Source: Panulirus ornatus (taxonomy: Eukaryota > Arthropoda > Malacostraca > Decapoda > Palinuridae). From it: 64,000 nt of DNA. Made by a program: the position numbers and the translations under genes. Positions 11,514 through 23,574 of the stretch are shown here, one piece after another. The notes beneath the pieces are model-generated. The model searched no databases. It was not told the DNA's origin and saw only the letters and a list, made by a program, of their open reading frames with translations. The stretch spans positions 21,538,002 through 21,602,001 of the forward strand of contig NC_092226.1 in the NCBI RefSeq assembly GCF_036320965.1. Reading direction: 5' to 3'. Position 1 is the first letter of the stretch. Each line of letters begins with the position of its first letter.

Positions 11514-12430
11514 ACGACGTAACCTCAACAGTCCATTCATGGAAAGCCCTCCGCAGCCTCTTCGTCTCTTACCCCCCTCCTCTTCCTCCTCCCTTACCAC
11601 ACGTAAGACCACAAGCCTCTCCTCCCTCCCTCCACCTTGCCTCCCTCCCTCCCTCCCTAATAGAGTTACTCCTTCAGGTATTCCCGCCTGGCTTCTCTCA
11701 GTTGTCCAGCAGCAGCAGTGTGGCGGTGCAGCGTCGGTCGCCCTTGGAGACAGACGCAGCCCCACCTGACGCTGGCTGGAGTACCTTGCACAAGTGTATC
11801 AGAAAGCGTTCGTCCAGGAATCCGCCCCCGGCCTTCCGTGACCTGTGTAACTGACTACGTTCTGCTTCGGTGTATCGTTCTCTCTGTCGTTTGTAGAGCG
11901 CGGCATCTGTTCGTTATACGTTGAACACCTGCTCGAGACATTCATTACGTGCTTTCGTTCCGGAACCCGTGGCTTATGGTCTTCTTTCACCGCGTCAAGA
12001 GTGTACTACGTTGGAGGCGGTGCGTGTCGTGTTGTGCCCCTGTAATTGTCTATATAGTTTCGTGTTTACCGACCTGGGAGGAGCAAAATGATCGATCAGT
12101 TTTCGTCGAGATATTATATATATGTTCAGTGGTTTTCAACCCTTTTTTTTTCTTTCATTGACGGCAACCTAAAGTAAAGTCCTATGTCTTATTTTGTAAA
12201 ACCCGTACTCAATATTCCTTTAGTATAGTTGCGTCAAGAACACACACTACAGGCTCCAAGAGTTGAATTGTTGGATAAAACTGATTCTGTAGGACTAAGT
12301 AAAATGAATAGTTTCACTAGATAACTCGTTGCACTTATAACTTCAACCAAAAAATTTACGGATTAATGAACAATCTTGAAAATGTCTAAATTATTATACG
12401 TGCTGGCGATACCTTTACATAATAGGCAAT
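10924..12430. other. No gene seen; contains a (CT)n run at 11481-11513
   Basis: Apart from a 33-bp CT run and a C/T-rich stretch at 11560-11665, nothing is recognisable. Confidence 0.4.
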
Positions 12431-12615
12431 ACCAGGATATAACGTTGATAGATGGTTACCTGTATATAACATTGATAGATGGTTATCTGTAGCGGAGATG
12501 TCAACACATTAGCTGGCATTAATCGCTCAGGTATTAGACGACTCGCTGTTGTAAACAAAGAAATTGATATAAAGCAGACACTCTTATACTTCCCAGGCTT
12601 TATGTATAGGACTGT

Positions 12616-12618
<3 letters not shown>

Positions 12619-12675
<57 letters not shown>
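12619..12675. repeat. (TA)n microsatellite
   Basis: 57 bp of TA dinucleotides, left border of a Penelope 3' fragment. Confidence 0.97.
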
Positions 12676-12677
<2 letters not shown>

Positions 12678-12790
12678 CTATGTTAGAAAGGATCATAATT
12701 GAGCGCGTGATCAAGCATATTCCCGAGTCCACGGGGAAAGGAAACACGATAAGTTCCCAAGTGCACTTTCGTGTAATAATCACATCATCA

Positions 12791-12793
<3 letters not shown>
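12676..12793 (-). mobile_element. Penelope-like element 3' end, solo fragment
   Basis: Read on the minus strand this matches the last ~115 bp of the element at 13836-14666: CTGATGATGTGATTATTACA, then GAAAGTGCACTTGGGAAC, TTATCGTGTTTC, CCGTGGACTCGGGAATATG and TTGATCACGCGC. It starts almost exactly at the CTGATGA motif and has (TA)n on both sides, so it is a severely 5'-truncated insertion or internal recombination product. It carries no coding sequence. Family assignment rests on the shared 3' end with the coding copy. Confidence 0.75.
12755..12793 (-). ncRNA. Hammerhead-ribozyme-like core, 5'-truncated
   Basis: On the minus strand CTGATGA (12791-12785), a GTG/CAC stem with a 7-nt loop and GAAA (12770-12767) are present, followed by AGTGCACTT. 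The upstream strand of stem I is reduced to one or two bases by the (TA)n boundary, so this copy could not fold as a full ribozyme alone. Confidence 0.3.

Positions 12794-12854
<61 letters not shown>
12793..12854. repeat. (TA)n microsatellite
   Basis: 62 bp of AT repeat between the Penelope 3' fragment and repeat A. Confidence 0.97.
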
Positions 12855-12856
<2 letters not shown>

Positions 12857-13047
12857 TTCTTTTAAACTATTCGCCATTTCCCGCGTTAGCAAGGTAGCGT
12901 TAAGAACAGAGGACTGGGCCTTTTTTGGAATATCCTCACCTGGCCCCCTCTGTTCCTTCTTTTGGAAAATTAAAAAAAAAAAAAACGAGAGGGGAGGATT
13001 TCCAGCCCCCCGCTCCCTCCCCTTTTAGTCGCCTTCTACGACACAAT
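12855..13047 (+). repeat. Dispersed repeat A, 3'-truncated copy
   Basis: Same block order as at 9239-9458, including the internal A-run (12972-12984). It stops after CCTTCTACGACACA and passes straight into unrelated sequence rather than (TA)n. Confidence 0.85.
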
Positions 13048-14425
<1,378 letters not shown>

Positions 14426-14548
14426 CTTCTTACCCACATAAGTTTGTGATACGCTCGTTGTCTGTCTTGGACAATCACTTGTTTACCAAATTTCGTCCTA
14501 GCTACGTCACTTTGTTGTATATCAACTGACTTATATTTCTTTCTTGTA

Positions 14549-14600
14549 TCTCCCCTGATGATGTGATTATTACATGAAAGTGCACTTGGGAACTTATCGT
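14549..14600 (+). ncRNA. Candidate hammerhead ribozyme in Penelope 3' region
   Basis: CTGATGA (14555-14561) and GAAA (14576-14579) are in hammerhead order. Between them GTG and CAT can form a short stem II (one G-U pair) with a 7-nt loop, with one unpaired U after CTGATGA. After GAAA, AG/CU can pair around a UGCA loop (two-pair stem III), then U at the cleavage site (14587). GGGA (14588-14591) pairs with UCCC just before CTGATGA as stem I. Hammerhead motifs with very short stem III are known from Penelope-like elements. The extra U in stem II and weak distal stem I keep confidence modest. Confidence 0.4.
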
Positions 14601-14665
14601 GTTTCATTTTCCCCGTGGACTCGTAGGAATATACTTGATCACGCGCAATATTGTGATCCTTTCCA

Positions 14666-14688
<23 letters not shown>
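14666..14688. repeat. (TA)n tail of the Penelope-like element
   Basis: 23 bp of AT dinucleotides at the element's 3' junction, fused to an AG run. Confidence 0.95.

Positions 14689-14759
<71 letters not shown>
14688..14759. repeat. (AG)n microsatellite
   Basis: 72 bp of GA repeat. With the preceding (TA)n it is the reverse complement of the (CT)n(TA)n on the other side of the element. Confidence 0.97.
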
Positions 14760-14763
<4 letters not shown>

Positions 14764-15390
14764 TGCTAAACGTATGACATTTACTTGTCATATCTCCCAG
14801 TTCCTGACGCCGTGTGATCTATAAGCCAACTGACGACCAAGATATCAAAACTCTAGTTATAAGACCAGCATTCGGACGCGGGATAAATCATGTATTCCCT
14901 TGCATTTCATTTTCAGAAATGATCAGTATACGAGAAATGATGATAGAGAAGAATCTGAACCATGTGAAAGTTTTAATGGCACTTCCAGAACAAAAGAGCA
15001 TCGGACCCTCCTTTGCACAAGATGAGCGGGAGGATCTAGCGCCCCGAGGCTGAGGGTATTAAGGGATCGAGGGGGAGATTCTTAGCGCGTTCCCTCATTA
15101 GTTTGGGAATCCTTCACTTTATTCCCTGGTTAGCGAGAGGGACGGGCTGGTATCTGGGTCATCTGGCAGGGCGGCAGCTAAGGTATTGACAGTCCACTTT
15201 ACGTAGCGACACTGCGCTCGCCTGCACTCGTGAGAAGGATTAAATTGGGTGGAATAAGGAGCGGTCGAGACAGCGCCTGATCCTCGAAATGGAGTTCTTG
15301 GAATTTTAATGGAATCCATAATCCATGAGCCGAGCGGGGATGGTGTGGGTCGCGTGTGAGAACCTGTGTCTGTGGTGAGGGTGAGGTGAA
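14760..15390. other. No gene seen
   Basis: Short open frames only, with no recognisable motif. Confidence 0.4.
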
Positions 15391-15560
15391 GCTTCAGTGG
15401 TGGGCTGAGGCTTCAGTGGTGGGCTGAAGCTTCAGTGGTGAATTATAGCTTACATGATGGCGTTATAATGATGGGTTGGGGCTTCCATGGCACCATAATA
15501 ATGGTGGGCTGAAGCTTCCATGATGGGCTAAAGCTTCTATAGTGACACAGTCCTATATAA
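15391..15560. repeat. Degenerate ~20-26-bp tandem repeat
   Basis: GGCTGAAGCTTCAGTGGTG, GGCTGAGGCTTCAGTGGTG and GGCTGAAGCTTCCATGATG units recur, the later ones more diverged. Confidence 0.7.
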
Positions 15561-15702
15561 ACTGAGCAGCTGAGAGACTAATGTATATATGCCACAAGTA
15601 ACAGCATAAGAGGAACAATATATATGATTGTGCTGCGCCTGGTGACCATACTGGCTGGGCACTTGCCTGACCAACTAAACTACGAACTAAGTTATTATCA
15701 TT

Positions 15703-15705
<3 letters not shown>

Positions 15706-15767
<62 letters not shown>
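15706..15767. repeat. (TA)n microsatellite
   Basis: 62 bp of TA repeat before repeat A. Confidence 0.97.
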
Positions 15768-15769
<2 letters not shown>

Positions 15770-16006
15770 TTTCTTTCATACTATTCGCCATTTCCCGCGA
15801 TAGCGAGTTAGCGTTAAGAACAAAGGGCTGGACCTTTGAGGGAATATCCTCACCTGGCCCCCTTCTCTGTTCCTTCTTTTGGAAAATCAAAAAAAAAAAA
15901 TGAGAGGGGAGGATTTCCAGCCCCCCCGCTCCCTTCCCTTTTAGTCGCCTTCTTCGACACGCAGGGAATACATGGGAAGTATTCTTTCTCCCCTATCCCC
16001 AGGGAT
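15768..16006 (+). repeat. Dispersed repeat A, full-length copy
   Basis: All blocks listed for 9239-9458 are present, including the internal A-run (15889-15900) and the terminal CCCCTATCCCCAGGGATA, which the first copy lacks. It is followed immediately by repeat B. Confidence 0.87.
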
Positions 16007-16206
<200 letters not shown>

Positions 16207-16409
16207 GCACATGAAATGAATAATCAAGAAAAGAATAAAAGATAACATTATAGTGGCTAACAATCCTACCTTATCGAACATACATTAATAGGTGATTTAT
16301 ATGAATTCAAGAGAGGCAGTACATACATGGATTAAAAAACAACGCAACTTGGTGATAAGTCCGGCGACACGAGCATTTCAATTAATTTAAAAGAATAACA
16401 TATTTTTCT

Positions 16410-16925
16410 AATTTCCACACAAGAACGGATTTTGTTTATTCATTAGTGTGAATAGCGATAAAACACTAGACAAATTATCATTCCCTTCCGGTAAACCATC
16501 AACTGTGTCTAGAGATGTATTTTATATTGTATTTTCCAGTCTTGTCCACAGGGAAGAAAGAGTATATACACTTCGTATGAAACTATTTTATGACGTGAGT
16601 TTTATCCACAGGTTAACATTATGGTAGTTTTTAAACTAAGAGATACAATCCAGTCATTTTTCAAGCTCAGGGATGTTCTTCGTGCGGAGGTGCAGTGGTT
16701 AATTGTCTACCACTATAAGTGCAACAGATGTAGAACTTCGTAAATTGGCAAGACGGAGCGACGCCTCAGGACGCGCCTCTGTGAATGCCTTGGGTGGTGG
16801 TCAGTACGAACGAATTGCCTAATTACCAGACCCCTTCCCTCGCTCTTCTCAGCAATACGGAATCACGCTCAGGACAGTGAACACCCGTCTATCCTGTCAA
16901 CACAGGAACAAAACTACTATAAGTA
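16410..16925 (+). pseudogene. Second Penelope-like element, linker and GIY-YIG fragment
   Basis: Around 16570-16870 one frame reads NIMVVFKLRDTIQSFFKLRD, a junction between reverse transcriptase and nuclease. It continues VYHYKCNRCRTS, a stop in place of Tyr in the YIG motif, then IGKTERRLRTRL (with the catalytic Arg) and SAIRNHAQDSEHP. These are the landmarks of a Penelope-type GIY-YIG domain. The protein differs clearly from that at 13837-14425, so it belongs to another lineage. Upstream, 16410-16560 has weak similarity in decayed frames. The coding stops show it is inactive. Its boundaries are uncertain. Confidence 0.75.
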
Positions 16926-19900
16926 ACAGTGTGTCGACAAAATCATATTGTTTTTATAAACGTTTCAATAAGTTTTGAATTGTCTCATTTTTGATTTGTG
17001 TAGCTTAACGTTAGGATATATAAACATAAAGTGTAGAATTCTCATCTCGACTAGAAAATATTGTTCCTATTGAATTATATATGTCACGTTTTAATTGATA
17101 GATAGATAGATAGATCCTAGCCTAAGCCAGGCAGCCCAATTATTGACCAACCTCAAGCGGAGGATGAGCAGCGGAATTGACTGAGGACCGACTGCTGCGC
17201 AGCCTATTTATGCTCTCCTCCAGTCATGAACAAGGAGAGCCGCTGGACGCCTCTAGATAACCCATTGAAAAATTATGATTACGTCCTCTACTTCTGTCAT
17301 CTATCCTTACGTGACATTCAACACAGTGTCCATGGCAAGCACAGAGCATTGTTCAGGTTCGTAACACACGTTTAGGATGGAGTATGTTCGACATGGTAGG
17401 TTAGACAATTAGCGCCCGGGGGGTTTATATGAGAGGGACGCAGAGCTGGGCGATGTTTGTGTGCTGGTTACCAGTTTTTGCTCCGTGTACAAAAATCAAG
17501 CTCTGTATCATTTCACATTTCATATATTTTTTTTTTCATTTATCCGTGGATATATAATTTTATTTTTAATGCAAGTCATAGAATTTGATAATGTCTCTAC
17601 TTGTTGTGTATTGTGTGACGTTTAGGTGACTGATTCTTGCCGTAAAAGCGGCGAATTTCTTGTCTAATCCTGCCAATCATGTGATCACTGGGGCCACACG
17701 GGAGGGTACAGACGGCACACACACAAAAAAAAGAAGTCTAGGGACAGGACCAGGATGCACGAATTGTGTAACAAGTTACGTAATAAGTGAACTTATCTAC
17801 AAGGTCTGGCATAGCGATGGAATTATGTAACACAGTACAGGATATGCTAACTCTACAATAGGCTAAGTTAGGTTACTTCTCAAGTACGGACACTGCTCAT
17901 ATATTTTGTTATTTGGTGGGAATTATCCAGAAATTCATTGATTTTACAAGTCAAGAGTGCATAATGTTTGCAGGGTGTGAGGGGAACTCTGCTGGAAAAG
18001 TTTACGTCTCTGTTTAACATCATTAGGAGAAACAAACTCCTCGAGGCATCTGTAGCCTAGCTCGAGTTCGGCCACAACAATTACTTTGGAGTTCTTCGGT
18101 GATGATATGATCGTGCATGGATCAAGCTGCTGCTGTCCAGCTCAGTTCGGCTTAAGTTTAGAAAATACAAATTCAAGTTCTCTCTGGTTAATAATTTTCA
18201 GGGTACACGCTGGTAAACTCAAGTTATAATCAACTTTATCCCGTCGAGTCATAAGTTTTGGCAAGTTCATCAGTCTTACGGTGCATTCTCGGCTTAATAT
18301 AGGAGCCCAGGGAAGATGTACTCTTAATTCCGTCGTGAATAATTTAATAATGTGTGTTGTATCTACGACACAAGCTTATCGTAGCCATACTGATTAATGC
18401 TGTATGTGAGGGGTTAGAGAGTCATTTACACTCAGAATATTTTCCCAAGTGACATTAACAAATTTTAGGTCAGTGAGAACGGCGCGACAGTTCAGTTTGA
18501 AGAGTAAAATCCTTACTCCTCATTCTGAGTAAGAGGTATGAGTGTATGTTACATCCCTATCGGCAACTTTAGTGGATCGTTGTAAAGATTTTGACATAAC
18601 CTGCGAAGGACTAAATTTAATAATAGTGGTGTTCGTATGACTAGGGCACCATGACTGAAATTCAGCTTAGGTTGTAACCTGAGCGGAGGATTTAGGGGAA
18701 AGGAGGGAGAGAGATGTCAAAAGAGTTAATTTCCCATGGGGCAAGATAGTGTAGCTGCTGTCTCACGCGGCAAAGTTCGTGAATACCAAACATTCAGAGC
18801 CCAATATTAGTTTTAGTGTATTTGTCGAATTACTCAATTTGTGGTACGTGGTTATGATATGTGTCTACTGTGGGCACTTCTGTGGTCATCGACTTTGGTC
18901 AGACTACAGTATTACATCTTAGAACACTCGTGATCGTTGGAGACGTACCCGCGACTCCAGGAACTAGCGAGGACCACACCCCAGCCCTCCGTCAGGCAAG
19001 CAGACGGCATTTGTACCCTCTTATGTTACCACATCCGAGGACACAAGGCAATGTTGGCAGCCACGAGATACGAACACCATTAGCGGTATACTTTATGCCT
19101 TTATTTGGACAGAACAACGAAGAAGGGAGGCGAAAGAGAAAGCGAGAGAAACATACTAAGGTAGATTCTGGTTTCGGCACATCATACATACGAGCTGCAG
19201 ACTGGATTGTGCAACTGAGTTTTTTTTTTTTTCATCTATTCCTGGCGTTACCTCGCAAATGCTGTTAAGGCAATTAGGCAAATATGTAAAAAAGGGCACG
19301 TGAGGAATACTTAGCAAACCGGAGCTGAGTATGCATAAACCTGTGAGAGCCTCAGGACTGCGTCAGGCTTTTCTAGTCTTCTAAGTCTGATGTTCTCCCC
19401 TGTCTGGGGTGACGAGAGTGAGTCAGGTACGTCTTTGGGTGCACTTGTGTGTGTGTACTTAGAGCGACGTGCGTCATGACTGGAATGTCTCTGCTTCAGT
19501 AAAAGACTTTCATAAGAAAAAATGACCCGTCGTGGATAAATGATAATTTATTGTATTTATTAATCATATGTATTCCAAGTAAGTTTCTCGTTTTCTTTAA
19601 ATGTTTGATTACGTGGAATTCAATTTTGTATCGGATGAATTTCTAATGGTTGATTGGCCAGTATTACTTTTGTATCGGACGAATAACATCTCGAATTTCA
19701 ATAGATGATTCGTCGACCGTGCTGGCACCTCAGATACTCTGCAGTAGAAATAATATTTAGCTTATACAAATAAGAGGAACATGGTGTTATGACGGGTGTC
19801 ACCAAAACCAGCTCTGCAATATAACATTCTTTCATTGTTAATAAGAGTGACCTTCATATGGTTCTAGGGCTCTGTGTTTACACTATTTTGAGTCTACTAA

Positions 19901-20160
19901 AAGAATTTGATACGAACAGATATCGCAAGTAAGCTCCATGCACTGATGTTATTTCGATACTGTTGTTATTCTTGTGATCAGGTAAACATAACGAAACGCT
20001 GTCTCCTGGAGACGATGTGTATAGTTCAGTCGGCTGATGATGTTAGTTGTCCAACGAACCCTATAATGCACAGAATTCATACTTCACACTTACGTATCGA
20101 ACCTGTATCCGTTCTTTCCTCTGAATTCGCTCTAGCGGGACGGGCAATCAGATAATTTTG
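16926..20160. other. Long interval with no recognised gene
   Basis: Mostly AT-rich unique sequence. It holds a short (GATA)n run at 17096-17116 and poly-T stretches. Near 19220-19265 a poly-T is followed by TGGCGTTACCTCGC, perhaps a worn trace of the repeat A/B core. The 135-residue open frame at 18861-19268 has no recognisable domain and runs through the poly-T, so I do not call it. Confidence 0.4.
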
Positions 20161-20164
20161 TCTG

Positions 20165-20530
20165 CAGTGTGTATGGCGCTGTGTGTGGTGGTGTGGTGCA
20201 GTGTGGTGGTGTTTGGTGTAGTGCAGTGTATGGTGGTGTGGTGCAGTGTGTGGTGGTGCAGTGTAATGTATGGTTGTGTGGTGCAGTGTGTGGTGTTGTG
20301 GTGCACTGCAGTGTATGGAGGTGTGGTGCAGTTTTTGTGGTGTGGTGCAGTGTGGTGGTGTGGTGCAGTGTGTGGTGGTGTAGTGGTGCAGTGTATGGTG
20401 TGTGGTGCACTGCAGTGTATGGAGGTGTGGTGCAGTTTTTGTGGTGTGGTGCAGTGTGGTGGTGTGGTGCAGTGTGTGGTGGTGTAGTGCAGTGTGTGGT
20501 AGTGTGGTGCAGTGTGTGTGTGGTGGTGTG
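20165..20530. repeat. GT-rich minisatellite with 104-bp higher-order unit
   Basis: GTGTGGTGCAGTGTGTGGTG-type units. A larger block starting GTGCACTGCAGTGTATGGAG begins at 20301 and again at 20405, a 104-bp period. The Val/Cys/Trp-rich frames here are repeat-derived. Confidence 0.9.
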
Positions 20531-22740
20531 GAACAGAGTGCTCTCGGCTACAACTGGAGACCTTACCCTCGAGATGTAGAGCTGGGGGACGACCAGTCAG
20601 TCAGTCATTCCTAACGCTAGTTCCTCAACATGAATCAGCCAGCGTGAGGGTTGCAACTCTCATCAGCGAACTCATGGTGTTGGATGTGTCTGTCTGTTCT
20701 CAGCCTATAGTACCAGGTAGCTCTTCCATGATGCTGGCTGGATCTGTCAGTGTGTTCTCAGCCTCTAGTATCACTTAGCCTCTACACGTACACGAGTGAC
20801 TTTTTTTTACGCTTTTTTTTTTTTTACGGTGCAGATTTATTTTTCCGTCTTATTTAGGACAGTGGCATTGATATCTTTGGACACAGACATTTTGATTTTC
20901 CAGTATCAGTATTTCGATAATAGAGTGGCGCATTATATTTTAGTCTACTGTTTAATTAACGAGGTAGTGGTGAGGGTTATGACGATGGAGGAACGCGGGG
21001 GTTAACGTGAGAGGGTGCAAAGCACTTGTCACACAAATCAACAGAACCTGAGGGAACCTTAGCCTAACGAGGTTCTCTTAGCAACTGAATTTTACTGTTT
21101 ATTACCTGTTGTTTATTACCTGTTTATTCACCTGTCATTCTGAAATCGTTAGGAAATCGTTAGAGCGTAAAACCCGACTTACCCATTCGTGGACATTTAC
21201 CGTAAATTTCAGTAAAATAAAAGTCGAAATATGCCAAAGGCTCCTGCCTGACGTCACATGGTCATGTATGCGAAGAAATCCGTTCTTATTTACATGAACG
21301 TAAACAAGGTATAAATACGGCGACCATCACGAACGCTTGTATCCCAAATTGAATATCAAAAGTATATATCGGCTGTTATGGGAGATAAGGTGAGGTTTAC
21401 ATAGGTTCTGTTGGATTTTGACAAGTATCACCCTTGTTTATACGTTAATTAGCCTGTTTAACGTTATTTTCATAATTCTCACCTCAACCGCTTTATTTGA
21501 TATTCTAGAATGTACTATAATGCTCAAAATGTCGCTCCGTCACTCATTCTAAATGTAAAAATTACATTACTTTAAGACAAAATCAGTCAGTATTCAAAAC
21601 TATCGGCTAAAGTACTGTTTGCTCTTTTTCACTTCTGATGTTGTGAAAGCACGAAAGAAATGTATTACCCCAGAATGGTAGTGCATCAAGAAGATGAAGT
21701 GAATTCCGTCGCTATTCAGAGCTACATGTCAACAACATTTCTGTGATGGACTCAAGCGGCGCCAGATTTTTTTAATAGCCTAGTCTATTTCGCACCGTGA
21801 ATCCATGATTACTGCTCTGAGGGGAAAATACGAACGACATGGAGTTGTAGATGTCTCATTAATTGTATAGTTGCTGCAGTACGACCTCTGGTTGTGCAGA
21901 GGCTGACTCTCTACGTACAGTAGAGGATGCACAAATAGGAGGGATATCATAATAAGCCAAAAAGAACCAGTTTCTGCTCTGTCGATCGTCCCCTTTTTCT
22001 CGAAATCTTTTTGGCATAACTCATTTTTTTTTCTTCTTCGAGATCTGTTATTCTGAGTGAAATTGAATCATATTGTTTTTTCTAAGCTCTTTCCTCTTCT
22101 CCAGAACTGTTCTACATGAGATTGATATCGCCTTTTTAGCAATCCTGTTGTAGATCCAAGTCTTTTGTGTGAGGAGCCTAGTAAAACGCACGCTTTTCTC
22201 TAGGTGCATTGTCACTGTCAGAACACAGGGGCTAGCTAGTTTATACTGCTGGGAACCAATATAAGAACGCCACCTATTCATGGCCTCTGCTCGCTTTCCG
22301 TGTAGAGAAGCTAAATCTATGCAGTGTGTAGCATTTATTCAAAGATCTATGATATTATGGTAATAATGTACTGCAACACGTTGACCTCTTTTGTACTGTG
22401 TTGAATTGTGTTGCATTATATTGTTTTGCACGGCATTGTTAACCTTGCAAGTTTCTGGAAAATTTTAAACATTTAGTGTGAAACACATAATGTCCATTAG
22501 CAGCTCTGTTCGTTGTAAAACAACGTAAGTGGATTCTGGTGGAATTTTTCCATGCGTTAACTTTTTACCCCCAAGTTCATCGTGAACTAAAATTGATTAC
22601 TGCTTCAGTTTGTATTCGCTTAACCCTGTGGCTGATGTAAGATAATGGAACTAAGAGTCAAGCTGTGAGTACCAACCATTATTGTTTCTGTAGGGAAGGA
22701 AGCCCAGAATGGGATGGACAAATTGACTGGGTGAACGATG
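20531..22740. other. No gene recognised
   Basis: Unique-looking sequence. TATAAATA at 21311-21318 resembles a TATA box, but no coding exon follows within several kilobases. Confidence 0.4.
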
Positions 22741-22744
22741 AATG

Positions 22745-23570
22745 ATGAATCACGAGCCTTTAGCTCCGAGCAAAGCAAGTACACATTTTTTTTTTTTTTA
22801 TAGCTCTGAAGCAAAGCACGTATCTTGTAGCTCTGAACGAATCCCGTAACTCTTGCTCTGAATGAATCCTTGTGCCTCTATCTCTGTATGAATCCCGTAC
22901 CTCTCGTTCTGAGCTAATCATGAATTTCTGACCTCTCGGAAGAATTACTTACCCAATAGCTCTAGACGAAGCACACACGGACCCCTCCCTAGCTCCGACC
23001 GAATCCTCCCCATCCATGCCTAAGATGAATCACAAACCACAAGCTTTGAACGAATGCCGTACCTCATAATTCAGAACGAATCAAGCCCTCTATGTTCTGA
23101 AAGAATCATGTACCCCCAGCTTTAACTGACTCATATTCCCCGTACCTCTGAACAATTCATGAACCCCCTGGATCAACATACACGTACCCACTACCTCTCA
23201 ACGAAGCACGTCCCATAGCAGCTCTGACCATCACATGTACCCTCAGGCTTTGAACGACTCACTTACCCCAGCTGTAAGTGAAACATGTGCCTTCTTGTTC
23301 TGAACGAGTCATATCACCACCTCTAAGAGTGAATAGTTTTCGAACCCCAACCTCTCTAAACGAATCGCGTACCTTTTAATTCTGAGCGAATCACAAACCA
23401 CCTAACTCTGATTCAACGAATTGCATACTAATAACTCTAAACGAATCACGATGCCCTATCTCAGAAGCACGGAACGAATCACGAAACCCAAGCTCAAAGC
23501 GAAGCAGGTATCCCCGTAACTTTAAAAGAAGTACATTACTCCTTATCTCTGCTCGATACATTAGAAAGAG
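22745..23570. repeat. Old ~30-bp tandem repeat, strongly diverged
   Basis: Dozens of imperfect units of AGCTCTGAACGAATCACGTA-like sequence plus CCCC run throughout. Divergence is high but the CTCTGAACGAATC phrase stays visible to the end. Confidence 0.85.
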
Positions 23571-23574
23571 TACC

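Noticed and set aside
18861..19268. 135-residue plus-strand frame
   Set aside because: No domain, ends through a poly-T tract, no splice context.
20034..20060. Another CTGATGA with a short stem and GAAC nearby
   Set aside because: GAAA is replaced by GAAC, so the A15.1 position needed for a hammerhead is absent, and it is not in a Penelope context.
21311..21318. TATAAATA as a promoter
   Set aside because: No coding exon, initiator or transcript-like feature follows.
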